Positions 48,501 through 60,854 of a DNA stretch of 64,000 bases are shown here, piece after piece. A program made the position numbers and the translations under genes. Every line of letters starts with the position of its first letter. Position 1 is the first letter of the stretch. The stretch covers positions 4,520,858-4,584,857 of the forward strand of contig NW_023998415.1 in the NCBI RefSeq assembly GCF_014805625.2. Direction: 5' to 3'. This DNA comes from Glossina fuscipes. Lineage: Eukaryota > Arthropoda > Insecta > Diptera > Glossinidae. The notes under the pieces were generated by a model. The model did no database searches and was not told the DNA's origin. It saw only the letters and a program-made list of their open reading frames with translations.

Positions 48501-50345
48501 TACTTATGAATAAACAATTGCTAAATGTATATGACTATCATTTAATTGATTTTCTTTTGTTTGTTTTTTCTTCTCTTTTTGAGAGCTTAGAGTTTACTTC
48601 AAATAGACATCTTCAAATAATTTTCTTAGGGTGTGCTGTACTTAGTTAAAGAAAAAATAAGAAAAAATAAGAAAAAAAAAAAACACGAAGAAGAAGAAGA
48701 TGTTTGCCATACTAAAGCACAAAGATTTATTACGCATTACAAATGGTATAACTGGACTAATCCTCCTGCAGAAATCCTTGTTTAAAATAAATAAAATATT
48801 CGGTCTCAATCAGATTTTCTATGCAATTTGCAAAATTGCGCCTGCAGCCTTAGTGACATTTAATGCATTTTAGGTTAGCTTAGCAAGACTATGAAGCAAT
48901 TTCTCTATATATGTATATATATTATCATTTTTCCTTTATTTCGAAATAAATTTATTCCTCCTCAAATTTAATTTTTGTTTCTCATTTTTATTTATTTCTT
49001 TCAAATTGCTTTCATATGCATGAAAGCGTCTATTATTATACATACTCGTGGTAAAAAAAATATTTAAACTCGCATTAAAAGCAAAAAAGCAAAAAAAAAA
49101 ATGCCACTGAAAAGCATTAGTAAACAAATAAAAAGCAACTAAACAAACGTATATAACATAAGAAAATTGTATATTAATTCGAGTAACGTGGAAATTATGT
49201 TTTGTAGCGCACGTGTTGTATACATAACATAAATTTTCATGTAATTGCACATTACTCATACTCATACGCCATATATGCGCCGTTTTGTTCTCTTTGCTTT
49301 TTTTTTTTTACGATCCCATTCATGAGTCGAGGGAATGAACGAGAGCGAAAAGAAACGCAGACAGCAACGGCAAGCAAACATGCAAGTAAGTAAGAAAGAA
49401 ATGAAATAATAATGGAATAAAAAAAAAACAAAAAAAAAAAAAAAAGGAAATAATTTGCTTTTTTCTTTCATTCAGGTGCAGTAAAACGTAATAAAAAATG
49501 TCAACTGGATTTGCAAGCCCCTAAGTTATAACTTATCGTTCGTTTGCCTGCATGTTTTTGTTTCTTTCCATTTGATTATTTAAAGTTTCGGTTGCACACG
49601 TTGATATTGCGGAATGTGCGTTTGTGCTTTGAGTTTAACATTTAATTTTAACAAAAGCATAATAAGAGATAAAGATGAAGAAATTGCGTTTAGCTCGATA
49701 CGAAATGTACATGTACCCTATTTAGATATCTTATCATGCCTTGTATGAATTGTCTTCAGTAGACCTTTAGTAGGCAAAAGCAAATTACTTTTTACAATCG
49801 CTTATAGGTTAATGCAAGCCAGCATAGCAGCACGTATTCACTTAAAACCGTAACTTAATGCGATACAATTGATTTGTTATTGTTGTTCTCGTTGCTCTTG
49901 TTTAAATAAATGTTTTATTTCTGCTTTTTTAACATCTCGCAATTATCATCTTAAGGAAGCACAAACAAATTGAAGAGAAAGAGGACAATGAAGGAGATCA
50001 TTATTGTTCCTCGTCCTCGCGAGAAGACCATTAAAAAAATGCTTTATAAAATGTTGCAACGAGTTGTTTTACGGACTGGTAGGCACTGCTTCGATATAAA
50101 TTACGTGCTGATGGAAAGCGGTAACTAAAGGGATGAACCAGTTGTTCTGGATGATAGTAAATAATTTCTTTTAACTGCGGAATACATAATATAAGAGTAT
50201 TTTCAGAAGAACATACATTAAATGTTGATATCTCTCAGAAAATCAAAGAAAACCATGACGACAGCGTAATAGTGAAAGAAAGAAACGTATTACGAAGAGC
50301 AACCAATGCGTACGTAAGGAGAGTGCAAGAAAAATATGCAGAAGA
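45570..50345. other. Long non-coding stretch
   Basis: No supported gene. It holds several A/T runs (46760-46805, 46970-46982, 47210-47233, 48664-48685, 49423-49445), and short (AT)n at 47270-47283. A diverged family A piece is listed separately at 47.9 kb. The remaining frames are short and low-complexity. Confidence 0.65.
47930..48185 (-). repeat. Possible diverged family A copy 13
   Basis: Reverse orientation: 'gactagtaaataccttacag', 'gggttcgatcgggttgaatg', 'ttcagttttgtcaaaatgtt', 'tggatagatggtcagatagg' and 'gattggtataag' follow the family's order loosely. The match is weak. Confidence 0.4.
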
Positions 50346-50349
50346 AAAA

Positions 50350-51065
50350 AAATGAAAAAAAATTAATTCAAGATAAATTTAAGGCATACAGTTTGCAGTT
50401 AACCGATACATCAACAAAATAGGATAAAGAAAGTTTTTTAAAATAATATCAAAGGGAAAAGAAAGTCAACTGCTCATCAGAATTAAGCAAATAAATGATA
50501 TAAGCAAATGGTTTTAGCAATGGTAAGTATTTATAGATGGTTACTGAGGCGAGAACAATGAAAATATGAGAGTCCGAGTTCATGTCTCAATGTAGATCAA
50601 CTATAGAGAATAAAATTTATTAGATTCCTCATCCACTACTATATTAATTTATATGGGATCTATCTCATGGCACTCGTAAAACGTATCGCCTGCCAATTTG
50701 CGGGCACTCGCTAATGCGGTTGTTCGGTTATTCCTTTTGGTTTTTTGGGGCTCGGTTACGACAGCTGTGGTACTTATCATGCGTAGACGGACTAAAATGA
50801 TTATCAATACTCAATGGCATAATTGCACTTAAGAGGACCCAGACCTAATTACTGCACTTCCTGGACCCAATAACTGAATGTACTGCGAATGTATTTGTAA
50901 GAAAGAAGTTGGTTGCTGATCATTAAACAATGACGTAATATTTGAAATGACGCTCTTATTAGAGGTCTCGGTGCAAATTTATCCTTGGGCTCTTGTCACG
51001 GAGAAGTTAATTTTGCATTTGTAAAATATTCCTATGTGATGATAAATGCGTATCAAAACTTCATA
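50350..51065 (+). repeat. Dispersed repeat pair, copy 2
   Basis: Second copy of the repeat at 44.6 kb, same strand: 'aaataaatgatataagcaaa', 'tcaatgtagatcaactatag', 'actcgctaatgcggttgttc', 'ggttacgacagctgtgg', 'gaatgtactgcgaatg', 'caatgacgtaatatttgaaa'. It runs straight from 'ctcgtaaaac' into 'gtatcgcctgcc' where copy 1 has about 370 bp more. It has an extra ~45 bp ('ttagattcctcatccactac') that copy 1 lacks. Confidence 0.75.
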
Positions 51066-51069
51066 CTCA

Positions 51070-52195
51070 GGCGATTGTAATTTTCTTATGCGTTAACGTA
51101 TGACTTTGAGATTTTTGCGAAACCCATTTATTTGGTTAAGCAGTAACGCATCCAAAAATCGACTCCATAAGTTTATTGTGGCGTTTATGCGCTCTTTGAA
51201 TTTAAATTTAAATAAATTCAATTCAATTACTATTAAATATTATTTATTGCATTCTATAATCTTTATGCGTTTTTTTCTTTCCAGTGGTTTAAATAGTTTT
51301 TATTTTATCTGTTTTTGTCATCTCAACAACATTCCATATTGCCATCAACACTTGCTTTTTCTGTGAAAGCATACATATATTGTTACAAATTTTTTGTTCT
51401 GTTTGCTCTTTGTTTTGTCCTTTTGTTTTTTTCCTTCTCGTTTTCAAATTATGGTTTAATTTCTATTTATGCTTTTATATCAATGATGTTGTTGTGTTAT
51501 TGTTTCTTTTCTTTTTTTTTTTTTTCTCTCTTTGCTTTCAAAAAATGCGCATTATTTTTCATATTTTATTAAAAAACGAAAAAAAAAAAAATAAAAATAA
51601 AAATAAAAACTAAAAATAAACAAAAGCAAAAAGTAGCACTTTTTGTGTTTATCTAATTTGTTCAGGTCATAATTTATGGGGTTAAGGTATGAGTAAACTT
51701 GGCATTATTAGTAGCAGTAGTGCGGATTGCACACAAAGTGTACACACATAATATCGTTTATAACATCAAATTAATGAAAATTTAATTATTCAATTTAGCA
51801 ACTCGTTGCACAGCACGTTGATCGTCGAGATCTAAATTGCGTTTTGCTTGAATCCAAAATTTGCAAAATTTTCAAAAATTATATAAAAAAAAAAAAACGT
51901 CTTTGACGAGATATTTCAGAATGTGATAGATTAAATAAGATAACAAAGATGTTTAGCAAGAAAGATTTCGTTGGACAACGCAACGGAATTAATTAAAAAT
52001 TTCTTGTACGTTGCATCGTATGACGGCACTTGAGCAAGTTTTTGTTCATGTCTACGGGATAGTTACTGAGAGCTAAGCAGTCCACATGAACGATGATTAA
52101 TTACGTATAGGGATAGGAATTAACTTTTATTAATCAACCGTCACTTCTCATATATATATATATATGTGTGTGTACTCTCATATATATATACACAT
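51070..52195. other. AT-rich non-coding stretch
   Basis: No supported gene. Phe-rich plus frames at 51100-51613 run through T-rich DNA. (AT)n pieces lie at 52150-52193, just left of the mariner derivative. Confidence 0.65.
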
Positions 52196-52199
52196 AATA

Positions 52200-52228
52200 G
52201 GTTGGAGGGAAAGTTCTGTCGTATTTTA
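52200..52228 (+). repeat. Left terminal inverted repeat of the mariner derivative
   Basis: 29 bp, exact complement of 52657-52685, preceded by TA. It is the 3' end relative to the transposase reading direction. Confidence 0.95.
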
Positions 52229-52656
52229 TTCATGTACTTTTTTGCTTTAACACAAATCCAAAAGATTTAATGTGATCTCCTGCAGTTGTATGATGAATGC
52301 CTAACTCTTCTGCAATTTCCCGACTTATTAAATGTGGATTATTTTCCAACATGAATTTCGCTAAACCATCTTTGACAAGTACGAACATTTACAATATTTT
52401 TTCCAAATACCGCATATAAATTTTTACACGCAACCTATGCTTTGCTACCTTTTTGAAATTCATACAAAATGCAGTGTCATGAATGCGCTTTATCTACTGA
52501 CATGTTTTTCACTTTAATTATCACAAGTAAATGATTAACGGTAAAAAAGGACTTCTTTGATATTATACAGCAGATAAAAGAGCAAAAAAAAATTCGAATC
52601 ACTCACTAGTCAGATGTTTTTTTTTTTTTATTTACAAGAAAAATTAACTGCCCATT

Positions 52657-52685
52657 TAAAATACGACAGAACTTTCCCTCCAACC
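52657..52685 (-). repeat. Right terminal inverted repeat of the mariner derivative
   Basis: 29 bp, exact complement of 52200-52228, followed by TA. It is the 5' end relative to the transposase reading direction. Confidence 0.95.
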
Positions 52686-52944
52686 TAATAAATATAAATT
52701 TAAAAAATCTTTCCACAAAGTATGATTGCTTTTGATGCTCGGGTTTGTGTATCTTCAATTCTCTTGTGATTTTATCTTTGTTCGCTTTTCAAAGGTTTTA
52801 AATGTCCTAAAATTGTTCTAAACGAACACGTTTGAGAATTTGATAGCGGTTTTTAAATTCAGTATTAATTCTCGGGAGCATTTTTTCTTTTATAAAAAGA
52901 CTGCAATATTTTTGAAAGAACGAGAATCATTTTACAGAAGTTTT

Positions 52945-53110
52945 TTCAGGTCCAGAATGAAAGCGTAGTTGCGTGCACTTCAAGCATTGTTAAGTGTGCG
53001 ATCTGTAGGTTGAACACGACAAAAAAACAAGATTGACAGACGGACGGACAAATTTAGATTGATCGGCAAAGTGATTGTGAATCGATCGGTGTAATTAAAG
53101 AGAGGTCTTT
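52945..53110 (-). repeat. Family A interspersed repeat, partial copy 14
   Basis: Reverse copy of the middle only: 'tgcgatctgtaggttgaaca', 'caagattgacagacggacgg', 'gtgattgtgaatcgatcggt' and 'gtaattaaag'. Confidence 0.65.
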
Positions 53111-53114
53111 TTCA

Positions 53115-56100
53115 AGTCCTACCGCAATTTTGATTAGAGCTAACAAAAAAGTTGAATCGTTATGGTCGAGCAAGTCCGGTTGTAACTATTCTAAGCCGAA
53201 TTCATTTAATACAATTTCAACTATTTTCGTTGTAAATTGTCAAGATTATTACGCTTTGCTACCTACCATACATAGGCTTAGTTTTCAACAAAGGGCAGAA
53301 AAGTAAACTTGTATGATGCAAGCGTAGCGCAATCTATATAAACAACGACTTGCTATTTTCATTACGACACATAGCAAAATATATGAAATTATAAGAGTGA
53401 AAAGAGAAAGAGAAAGAGAAAGAGAGAGAGAGAGAGAGCGACAGAAAAAAAGAAAGTAAGGGATTGCGAGCCTACGAACCTACGAACTAAAGTGCCTACA
53501 CCTAGAGCTGTAGAAGGAAAAGAAAGGGAAAGAAAATATAACAGCGACGTCAACACGTCAATGTCGTTATGACGCTTCGATAAACTTTATCGATTAAATA
53601 ACATGCATTTGACATATTCACTTTTACCCGAAATGGAGAATAAGTGATAATTTTTATTGAAATATTTACAGGGATCTCGCCCATAGAAAAATTAAGTTCA
53701 TAGTTAGCGCTACACTGTGGCAGGTGTAAGAGAAAGTACCGTCCAGAGACTCTACACGGAACAGTGAAGTCAAGCTCATTGAGGAGGAATGAAGGCTCTA
53801 TTTCATAATTAATAAACTTAGCCGCACAAATCACAGCAAAAGACCGGTTTCCCTTCGCTAGACAGTCTAAGTAAGGAGGAAGTGCGAGAACGAAAAATAG
53901 TTTCTGAGCAAATTGCATCAACTGAGGCATACTGGACAATAGGCCTTACTAAAAATATAAGCCTTTTATGTCGTAGTAAATCGTCAAACTCCTTACCCTT
54001 ATAAAACTTTAAAAGCTAAACCTTGTTGCCTTATGAAAGTTTATCTTTCCTAACAAAGTTTATTTAGAAGCGAGCTTAGACGTTGCCTTATCTCCCCTAA
54101 AGTTTTCACATTTATTCAGAAATATAACGAATGGGTAATTTTTGCCATAGAATCACTTTTATAAGATCAAGTTTTTATATGGGGATCCATTGCACTTCAT
54201 TTTGAATTCGTTGTGCTTTTTCTTCGGGCCATAATATTGCAGTGTATTAAAATGATAGATTGAAAAGTAAAAGAAGTGAAAAAATTTGTTTTGAATTGAC
54301 CAACTTTTTGAACTTCTTCTTATATAGTTGCTCTTATGAAAGGTGAGCTTTTCTGTAGCAAAACAGTCTAATTTTTAACATTTCACAATGGCATTTCCAC
54401 AATAATAAAATTAACTGTATATACTGTGGGTCTACTTTTACTTTGGTCTGTAACCTAAGCCGTTCCAAGTGTTTTGATGAAAAATAAACTATCATATGGG
54501 AAAAAAATTTTTGTTTTTTTTGAAAATCGGTCCATAATAGTATTTTTGTGTAGAAATTAACTGTACCGTATGTGGACTACCTACGTACATTGTTCGTATA
54601 GGGTATTTCGTAGAAGGGTACATGTATGCCGAAAGAGTCCAAATTTTTAATACTTCATGACGAAAATGGGTGAATAGGTGAATAAAATAAAAAAAATTTC
54701 ACTAAATTTCGGTTTTCTTGCACATAAGGGCTCCCATAAAAAATATGCCTTCAGACGGGAACAAGTTATAATTTTTTCAGCTTTATCGCGAAAATAAATG
54801 TGGAATTATTCTAGGCGAAGCTGTGTAGAGTGTAAAAGAGTTGGGCCTTGCACGACTACATTTTACTTACTTGCTTTTGTTTTTATTTTCATTTAGTTAC
54901 AAATATGTACCTATGCCGAGCACACATCCGTGAAAGAGCTTTTCGAATGAAATGGAAAAAAAAAACATTTTACTTCAAGAGTGGTGTGAAGTCCTACTCT
55001 TCCCCATAATTCCGACGGAACGCTAGATTTATGAAGATATCCAAAATACGCTTTACTTTTCGCCGATCCCAGTGTTTTTCTTTGAATTATCCTTTCATAA
55101 TTTGAAAATAGATTGTAGTCGAAGAGAGTCAGTTCCTATGTCAGAGTGTACTTACTCTGAAGTGAGTAAGTTTGGTACCCATTTAAAGGGCAGTTTTCTC
55201 ATGTTCATGCAAAGTAGTGAATAACCTGCTCTTTGCATATCTTTAGGACGTCTGCTGTCTTTAACTGCAACTTCACTTTTCAATCATTGAGAACAATTTT
55301 CGGAATTTATTTATTTATTTATTTATATTTACCAGGGCAATTATCTCAATTGAGTGCACATTGCGTTTTGCGTCATCGTCATTATCCATTCGTATCGCAA
55401 TTTGTTGCTTTTGAAGGAGGAGAGTTATTATATTCATTTTTACGATTTTTTAATCCTGAGTTTGAATTGTAATTCTCCGCATCAAGAAGCAAAGTTTTTG
55501 ATCAATAAATAAAATCGAAAATTTTCTATTGTTTAAAGAATAGTAAAAACATCACCACTAAAACCCCAAATGACTTGATATTTTGACAACCGTTGTTCGA
55601 GGGTGAAAGCTTCCCGATAGTAGTACCATATAACGAGATGTGTATGTCATTCCCGGTAATTATTGGTCAATATGTTACATATGTCTTTTCTCTTTCTCGA
55701 TTTTGCTCTCGCTCTTTTCACTTAATCGTTTATTTTCGAAAATGTTTGTTTTCTATTGTTTTTATTGTTTAATAATTATTTTTTAGTTTTGACCTCAAGA
55801 TCTTTAGTTATTATGTAAGTTAACTGTTATTGCAGCTGATGTTTTCGTAAATCAATAAACAAATAAATATGAAAATATATATTAACAAATAGAGTAATAA
55901 AAATAAAACTATTAATACGTTTGGTTTTCAGTTTTCCGTTTTTTTTTTTTTTTTGCTTTTTACAAACATTTTAAATTAATTTTATTTCATCATTTAAATG
56001 AATGGCAAGCAAGGACAACCGAAATCTATATATATTTTATTTTATATATATATATTTTTTTTTTTTCTAAACATCACCCTCTTTTATGGCCATCACAGAC

Positions 56101-56390
56101 AGGCGTTGCTTTATAATTCCTGTAAATATTCGAAGCGCTTTGTAACGCTTTGTACAGTGCAGGAAAATTATAAAGCGGAATTAATTATATTTACTGGACT
56201 TTGCATTTCTTTATTGCAATCAAAATTTCTCCTTCGGCCTCTCAATAATTTAAAAAGAAGTATGAGTTCAATTACGCTTTTTTTTCGCGAAATTATACTC
56301 TCAAAAGCTTGCATCGTTTAGTTTGAGGCTTTCAGTTTAATATTAAAGAATAAAAAAACCAAGTAAGGACATTATAGTCATGCAAGAGCG
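53115..56390. other. Non-coding stretch, some repeat-like sequence
   Basis: No supported gene. A (GA)n-rich tract lies at 53400-53438. A 129-codon minus frame at 53550-53939 has a non-repetitive translation but no motif that I know. Sequence at about 54170-54860 has phrases reminiscent of the long family A form ('gaaaatcggtccataatagt', 'gtatagggtatttcg'), too diverged to delimit. (TTTA)n lies at 55305-55325. Confidence 0.55.
53400..53438. repeat. (GAAA)/(GA)n tract
   Basis: GAAA units pass into a pure GA run. Confidence 0.9.
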
Positions 56391-56392
56391 GC

Positions 56393-57225
56393 CATTAAAT
56401 ACCCTACACCACATTGTCTAACACAATTCTTTCTCTTTATCATAGAGCACGAAAATTATATCTTGTCCCTATGTAAAGGCATATTGTTCATGTACGTATT
56501 TACGAGGAAGCGGTGTCAAAACGCAACCTAACATAGGGCAGTATCCAAACATAAGAGTAGATGGTCCCAATTTTGTAAACTTAATTTTTGTGTGAAATTA
56601 CAGTTAAGGGTCAAATTTTATCATCACATATAAAAACTTAGACTTTTCCGCTCTATAAAGAATCCATTTTCTTGGAAATCCTTATTAGGGTAGGATCCAA
56701 AAAAAAAAAGAATAGGCCGAGACGGTCAGTTCATTTTTTTATGTTAAATTATTATTATGATATAATTTTCATCACGAAGCATTGGAAATTGACGTATGAG
56801 AGAGAGTCTGAAAATTGCCCCAGTCTCTCCAAAGCTTTCATACCATTTTAAAATGCCGAAATACGACTACTTAGCCACTTTTGCCGAGAAATTTTCAAAA
56901 TTGCAATTTTTTTCCACATCACGATTTTTCAGAATAGGGGGTTTTATGAAGAATGATCGAAAAAGTGGACCGATCCGAACCATTTTCAATAGCGTTTCGT
57001 CTTTGGGTTAAAACACGTCACTGTACCAAATTTCATCAAAATATCTTAAAAGTATCGCACATACACACAATGAACACATTTATATATGGAGAGGCATCAG
57101 ACGGACAGACGGACTGACAGAGTTAATAAAAGTTGGGGTCTATCTTAAACTCGTCTGGGCGTTACATACATACGCTGTACCTTAATACACCCTGCATCAC
57201 AAGTGTTGTAGGGTATAATAATAGG
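56393..57225 (-). repeat. Family A long-form copy 15 (most complete)
   Basis: Reverse orientation, about 830 bp. It starts 'taaataccctacaccacatt' and has the inner long-form part with 'ctgaaaattgccccagtctc'. Then come 'tccacatcacgatttttcag', 'gaccgatccgaaccattttc', 'accaaatttcatcaaaatat', the core 'cagacggacagacggactga', 'gggcgttacatacatacgct' and the outer end 'cacaagtgttgtagggtata'. Both outer ends carry a 'GTAGGGTAT'-type motif pointing outwards, the closest thing to terminal structure in the family. Confidence 0.8.
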
Positions 57226-57229
57226 AAAT

Positions 57230-58835
57230 ACGTTGACGCCAAAGTTGAAAAATTGCTTTAATCGAAGCAAAGGTTCGCTTGTAACTAACAAGAAACTATA
57301 CAAAATTGAATCCAAGTACGAGAATATGACTTAAGTTTGTCAACTCGTATAAATTTATATACGATGTACGATATAACGTATATACCGAAAGAGAGATCGA
57401 ATGAATTTTTTCTCTATTTCGACATTAAAAGTCATAGACCAGTTGTAATTGTTAAGATATATGCTCTATTACGTCATGTTTAAGTCAAGTGCGCTGTAAA
57501 AACTGTCCGATTTGATATATATGTATATATATATTATGTGCGACCTTTAAGTGTATGCTTTGCGCATGCTTTTCGAATCCGCGATTTGCTTCCTTTTCGC
57601 TCAATGACAAGCGTGGATAATCTGTTAGAGCTTAAAGACACGTCAACACTTTTTGGTATAATTTGGGCAGCATTCTTTAGAAATGAAACATTTAACGAAC
57701 GGAAAAAACTAAAATTGGTTAAATGATCATAAAAACGTTTCGTGAGAGACAATAAAAAGATCCATAGCAACTGAAAGTATGGTAGAGGAATGATATATAT
57801 CTCCGATGTTCATTAGACAGATTAAAAGTTGCCGATGCTCAATCGAATCCTGCCCGTTTATGAAAAGTATAGCCAGCCATGCGACGATCCCTTTTTTACT
57901 GTAAATGATGTGCAAGCACTCGTTTGTCGCCGTAACATAAACTACGCTTAACGAGGTGAGAGAGAGAGAGAGAGAGAGAGTGAATCATATAATGCTTATA
58001 GCATCGCAAAACGTTGATGGTAGAATCGATTGAAAATTTCAGTTTCGCATATTTTTCAAGAAAATTAATGATGAATGCATGGGCCGACTAATACCTTTCG
58101 GCGATTAAATGCAGCTCATCAAAGAAATATTTTTATGGGTTTTACTCAACTCAAGTTCGCTGGAAAGGTCAGCAGTTACGGTCATACAAAATTAACTGCA
58201 GATCCCAACATGTAACATGTTGGGTAATAACTTTGAAAAATAAGTAACACGTCACCAATCGAATGAACTGAGACGAAACTGATCGATCAATTGAATAGTC
58301 GAAGAATAAATTATGGTTCTTTGATTGCTTTGCATAGACCTTTTTATTAATGGTAAAGGAAATTTGGTTTGTCACTTCATAGAGTGCGATTCTCCAGTGA
58401 TAATTCAGTCATCCCTAATAATGTGTGAAAAATTCCTCCTTTTACTTGATCGCTGCCTGTGCACAACTTTGGCCTTATAAAATTTTTCGAGTGCTATAAC
58501 TTTCAATGGAATCTGCTTACCATTTTGCCAGCAAGTGTAATGTCAAAAGTTGTATAAATGCGAAATTATGATATTGCCAGGGAAACAAAGGAATAAGAAA
58601 AAGTTAGACAACAANNNNNNNNNNNNNNNNNNNNNNNNNNNNNNNNNNNNNNNNNNNNNNNNNNNNNNNNNNNNNNNNNNNNNNNNNNNNNNNNNNNNNN
58701 NNNNNNNNNNNNNNGTTAGACAACAATGAAAATATGTAATTAAAGTTTACTCTTTATATAAAAGGGAATAAGTTGTTCTTTATGCTGTAATAGCATGAGA
58801 TTACTTTTTTACAAACGAAAAGCCATATATATACG

Positions 58836-58866
<31 letters not shown>

Positions 58867-59895
58867 CTTAACATATATGCGTATATATTAATTACTGTTA
58901 ATTATGTTTATGTCCTTGGAATTATTGTCAGAGATGAGAAGAAGTTCGTTAGCTTGTAATGAACAAAAAAAAAAAAAAGGAAAAAATTTTAAAATTTTTA
59001 TCATCGATTTATTATGTTTGTATATATATTTCATATTATCATGTGGCGTTACGTCGGTCGCAAACTTTTTTTTTCGTTTGATTGCAATTTATTTAAGACA
59101 CATTCTTAATTCTAATTACTATATGGTATGGCTTGTCGTTAGTTAAAAGGAAAAAGCAAAAATTAATTGTCTGAAGGCTGAGGCAAAAGTTAAAGCTATA
59201 GCAACTTTTATGCGCAGTGCTATATCGTTTTACTACGCTCGATAGAGCACTTACTTGCTATAACATATTTTTATTTAGATTTTATAAAATTCATGCGCTA
59301 AAGCATGTATTAATGGCGGCTGTAGTGAAAATTCCGTTTTCTATCTTCCGGCGTTGCGAGGCTACACTCAAACAAATTGAAAGTTTTCTAGTAACTTTGG
59401 AGTTGAAGCGATATGCGGCAATGTGTTGTTAGTGTAATTGAGTGGAAAATGTCCTTCGGTTTCAATTTGTAAACGCTTAAGCCCAGACTGCTTTTATAAA
59501 AGGCAAAATTAATAATTAAGTAAAATAAGGGAATAGGTATGGATGTCCCCTTGAAGTGAACCAACCCATCAGTAAAGTGCAAATTTAAATATTTTTTTAG
59601 TTAACTTCATCTGCTTACGTAAGGTATAAATATATATAGAAGCGTACGCGCACGTATTTTACGGCATGGGGATGATATATGCTGATAATACTTAACTTGA
59701 AGGGTTCCTCTTAGCTGGGATTGTATCCATTAAACATTCAAGTTTTTATTAATTTTAATGTTTTTTTTTTTGCTGTTGTTGTTGTTGTTGTCTTTTACAT
59801 TAAATTTGCCTATGAAAAAATAGTTATCAATCCAATCTTTTATATTTATGAGATTTTTGCAACCTCTTCACATACAGCAGAAGCATCTATACTGA
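57230..59895. other. Non-coding stretch with assembly gap
   Basis: No supported gene. (GA)n lies at 57957-57980, a 100-N gap at 58615-58714, (AT)n at 58839-58866, and an A run at 58965-58977. The frames at 57534-57915 (both strands) show no motif. Confidence 0.6.
58615..58714. other. Assembly gap of 100 N
   Basis: Exactly 100 N. The 12 bases before it (58603-58614, 'gttagacaacaa') are repeated immediately after it (58715-58726), so the flanking contigs probably overlap. Confidence 0.97.
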
Positions 59896-59902
59896 TAGAC
59901 GA

Positions 59903-60145
59903 ATGTCTCTAATCGGCCATATGGGACCAACAAAAGATAATCGTAACAATTTTGGATATTTTCGTTTATGGTTCAATAGATTTACTAGGCAACGTTGCTT
60001 AAATCGAAAGTTTGTACTGTTTATGTTAGGACGCCTCTTTGTGAAAAAGCTAAATTTTTGCCGTACTCTTAATCGATATAATGATGCGAAACGCAAGAAA
60101 CGTATGTGCATGGAACGCAAAGTTATAGAAAAGTTAGCTCAATGA
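59903..60145 (+). other. Unrecognised 80-codon open frame, very basic
   Basis: A true ATG at 59903 opens an 80-residue frame ending at a TGA. It is rich in Arg and Lys ('RLWFNRFTRQRCLNRKFVLF', 'NDAKRKKRMCMERKVIEKLA') and not made of simple repeats. I recognise no family. A shadow frame lies on the other strand. It could be a small or broken gene, a transposon piece, or chance. Confidence 0.25.
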
Positions 60146-60164
60146 TTTGGAAAAAGTTGTCAAA

Positions 60165-60850
60165 TCATCTAAATGATTGATATTTCTGCCTGACATTCTC
60201 AGATGCGATTCCAGTCGCAGTTACATGTCGCATCAGGCATTTGATCAGTGCCACATAGTTACGATTTGTCTCAATTTGCTTCTTCCGGAAAAGTACAACC
60301 GGCTTATGAAGACTGGTTAAGGGAGATATCATCTCATCTTCAAAGAATAGTAATTTTTTTGCTCCAAAGCGAAGGTTTAACCAAACCCAGTTAAATGATT
60401 TAATTAACAACTTGAAACTCTCTGACGCCTAGCAAAGCTTCCGGCATCAATGTATCAAAAAGTGAATCTAAGTTCACTTAATTAGTTAGGGTTTAATGTC
60501 ACACTCTGCATTCAAAGGTAGGAATTAAAGAACATCAAAATTTATTGTTGGTTAACAGTATTATTAGATATAGATTTAACTGTTTTTTGGGGATCGGCAA
60601 ATTTGTATATCTCTAAAAGAAAAATCTGCCTCATTTCCTTCGTCGTTGATTTTAATTTTGAAATTTTGAATATTTTTTCCATATTCTCCCAAACTAGTGT
60701 AGTCTTAGTGTCGATAGTAAATTTTCGATCCACACAAAATGCATAATAATATTTGAATTCCAAACTTGGTCGTTTCAGATGACCTTGAGCATTTAGCTCT
60801 AAATGATCACGAGGCTCTAGCGGCACTTCGTTACGCGTTTGCAAATGGTG
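60165..60850 (-). other. Unrecognised coding-like frames, possibly an old transposon
   Basis: Two minus-strand frames follow each other. At 60844-60542: 'LEPRDHLELNAQGHLKRPSL', 'YYYAFCVDRKFTIDTKTTLV' and a Lys-rich end. At 60410-60165: 'RKKQIETNRNYVALIKCLMR'. Composition is more balanced than the surroundings. On the same strand upstream (about 61150-60870) further open pieces occur ('MDRKAVNVTSVCKSLGEEI', 'ISVATAMQINRKTVF'). The pattern looks like a decayed protein-coding element, but I cannot name its family. Confidence 0.3.
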
Positions 60851-60854
60851 TGCT

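Larger units (their letters stand above)
52200..52685 (-). mobile_element. mariner internal-deletion derivative with perfect 29-bp inverted ends
   Basis: The ends are perfect 29-bp inverted repeats: 52200-52228 starts 'ggttggagggaaagttctgt' and 52657-52685 is its exact complement. TA flanks both sides (52198-52199, 52686-52687), the mariner target duplication. At 486 bp it is far shorter than the usual 1.3 kb. On the minus strand an ATG at 52503-52501 begins a transposase N-terminus ('MSVDKAHS', stop, 'HCILYEFQKGSKA', then 'NVRTCQRWF'). This joins, with a frame change, a second helix-turn-helix stretch ('MLENNPHLISREIAEELGIH' at about 52348-52289, then 'TTAGDHIKSFGF'). Everything after that, including the DDD catalytic core, is missing. 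The intact ends and the flanking TA suggest it moved recently and may still be mobilised by a full-length relative. Confidence 0.93.

Noticed and set aside
53550..53939. 129-residue minus-strand ORF
   Set aside because: No domain, start context or splice signals recognised; a chance open frame is most likely.
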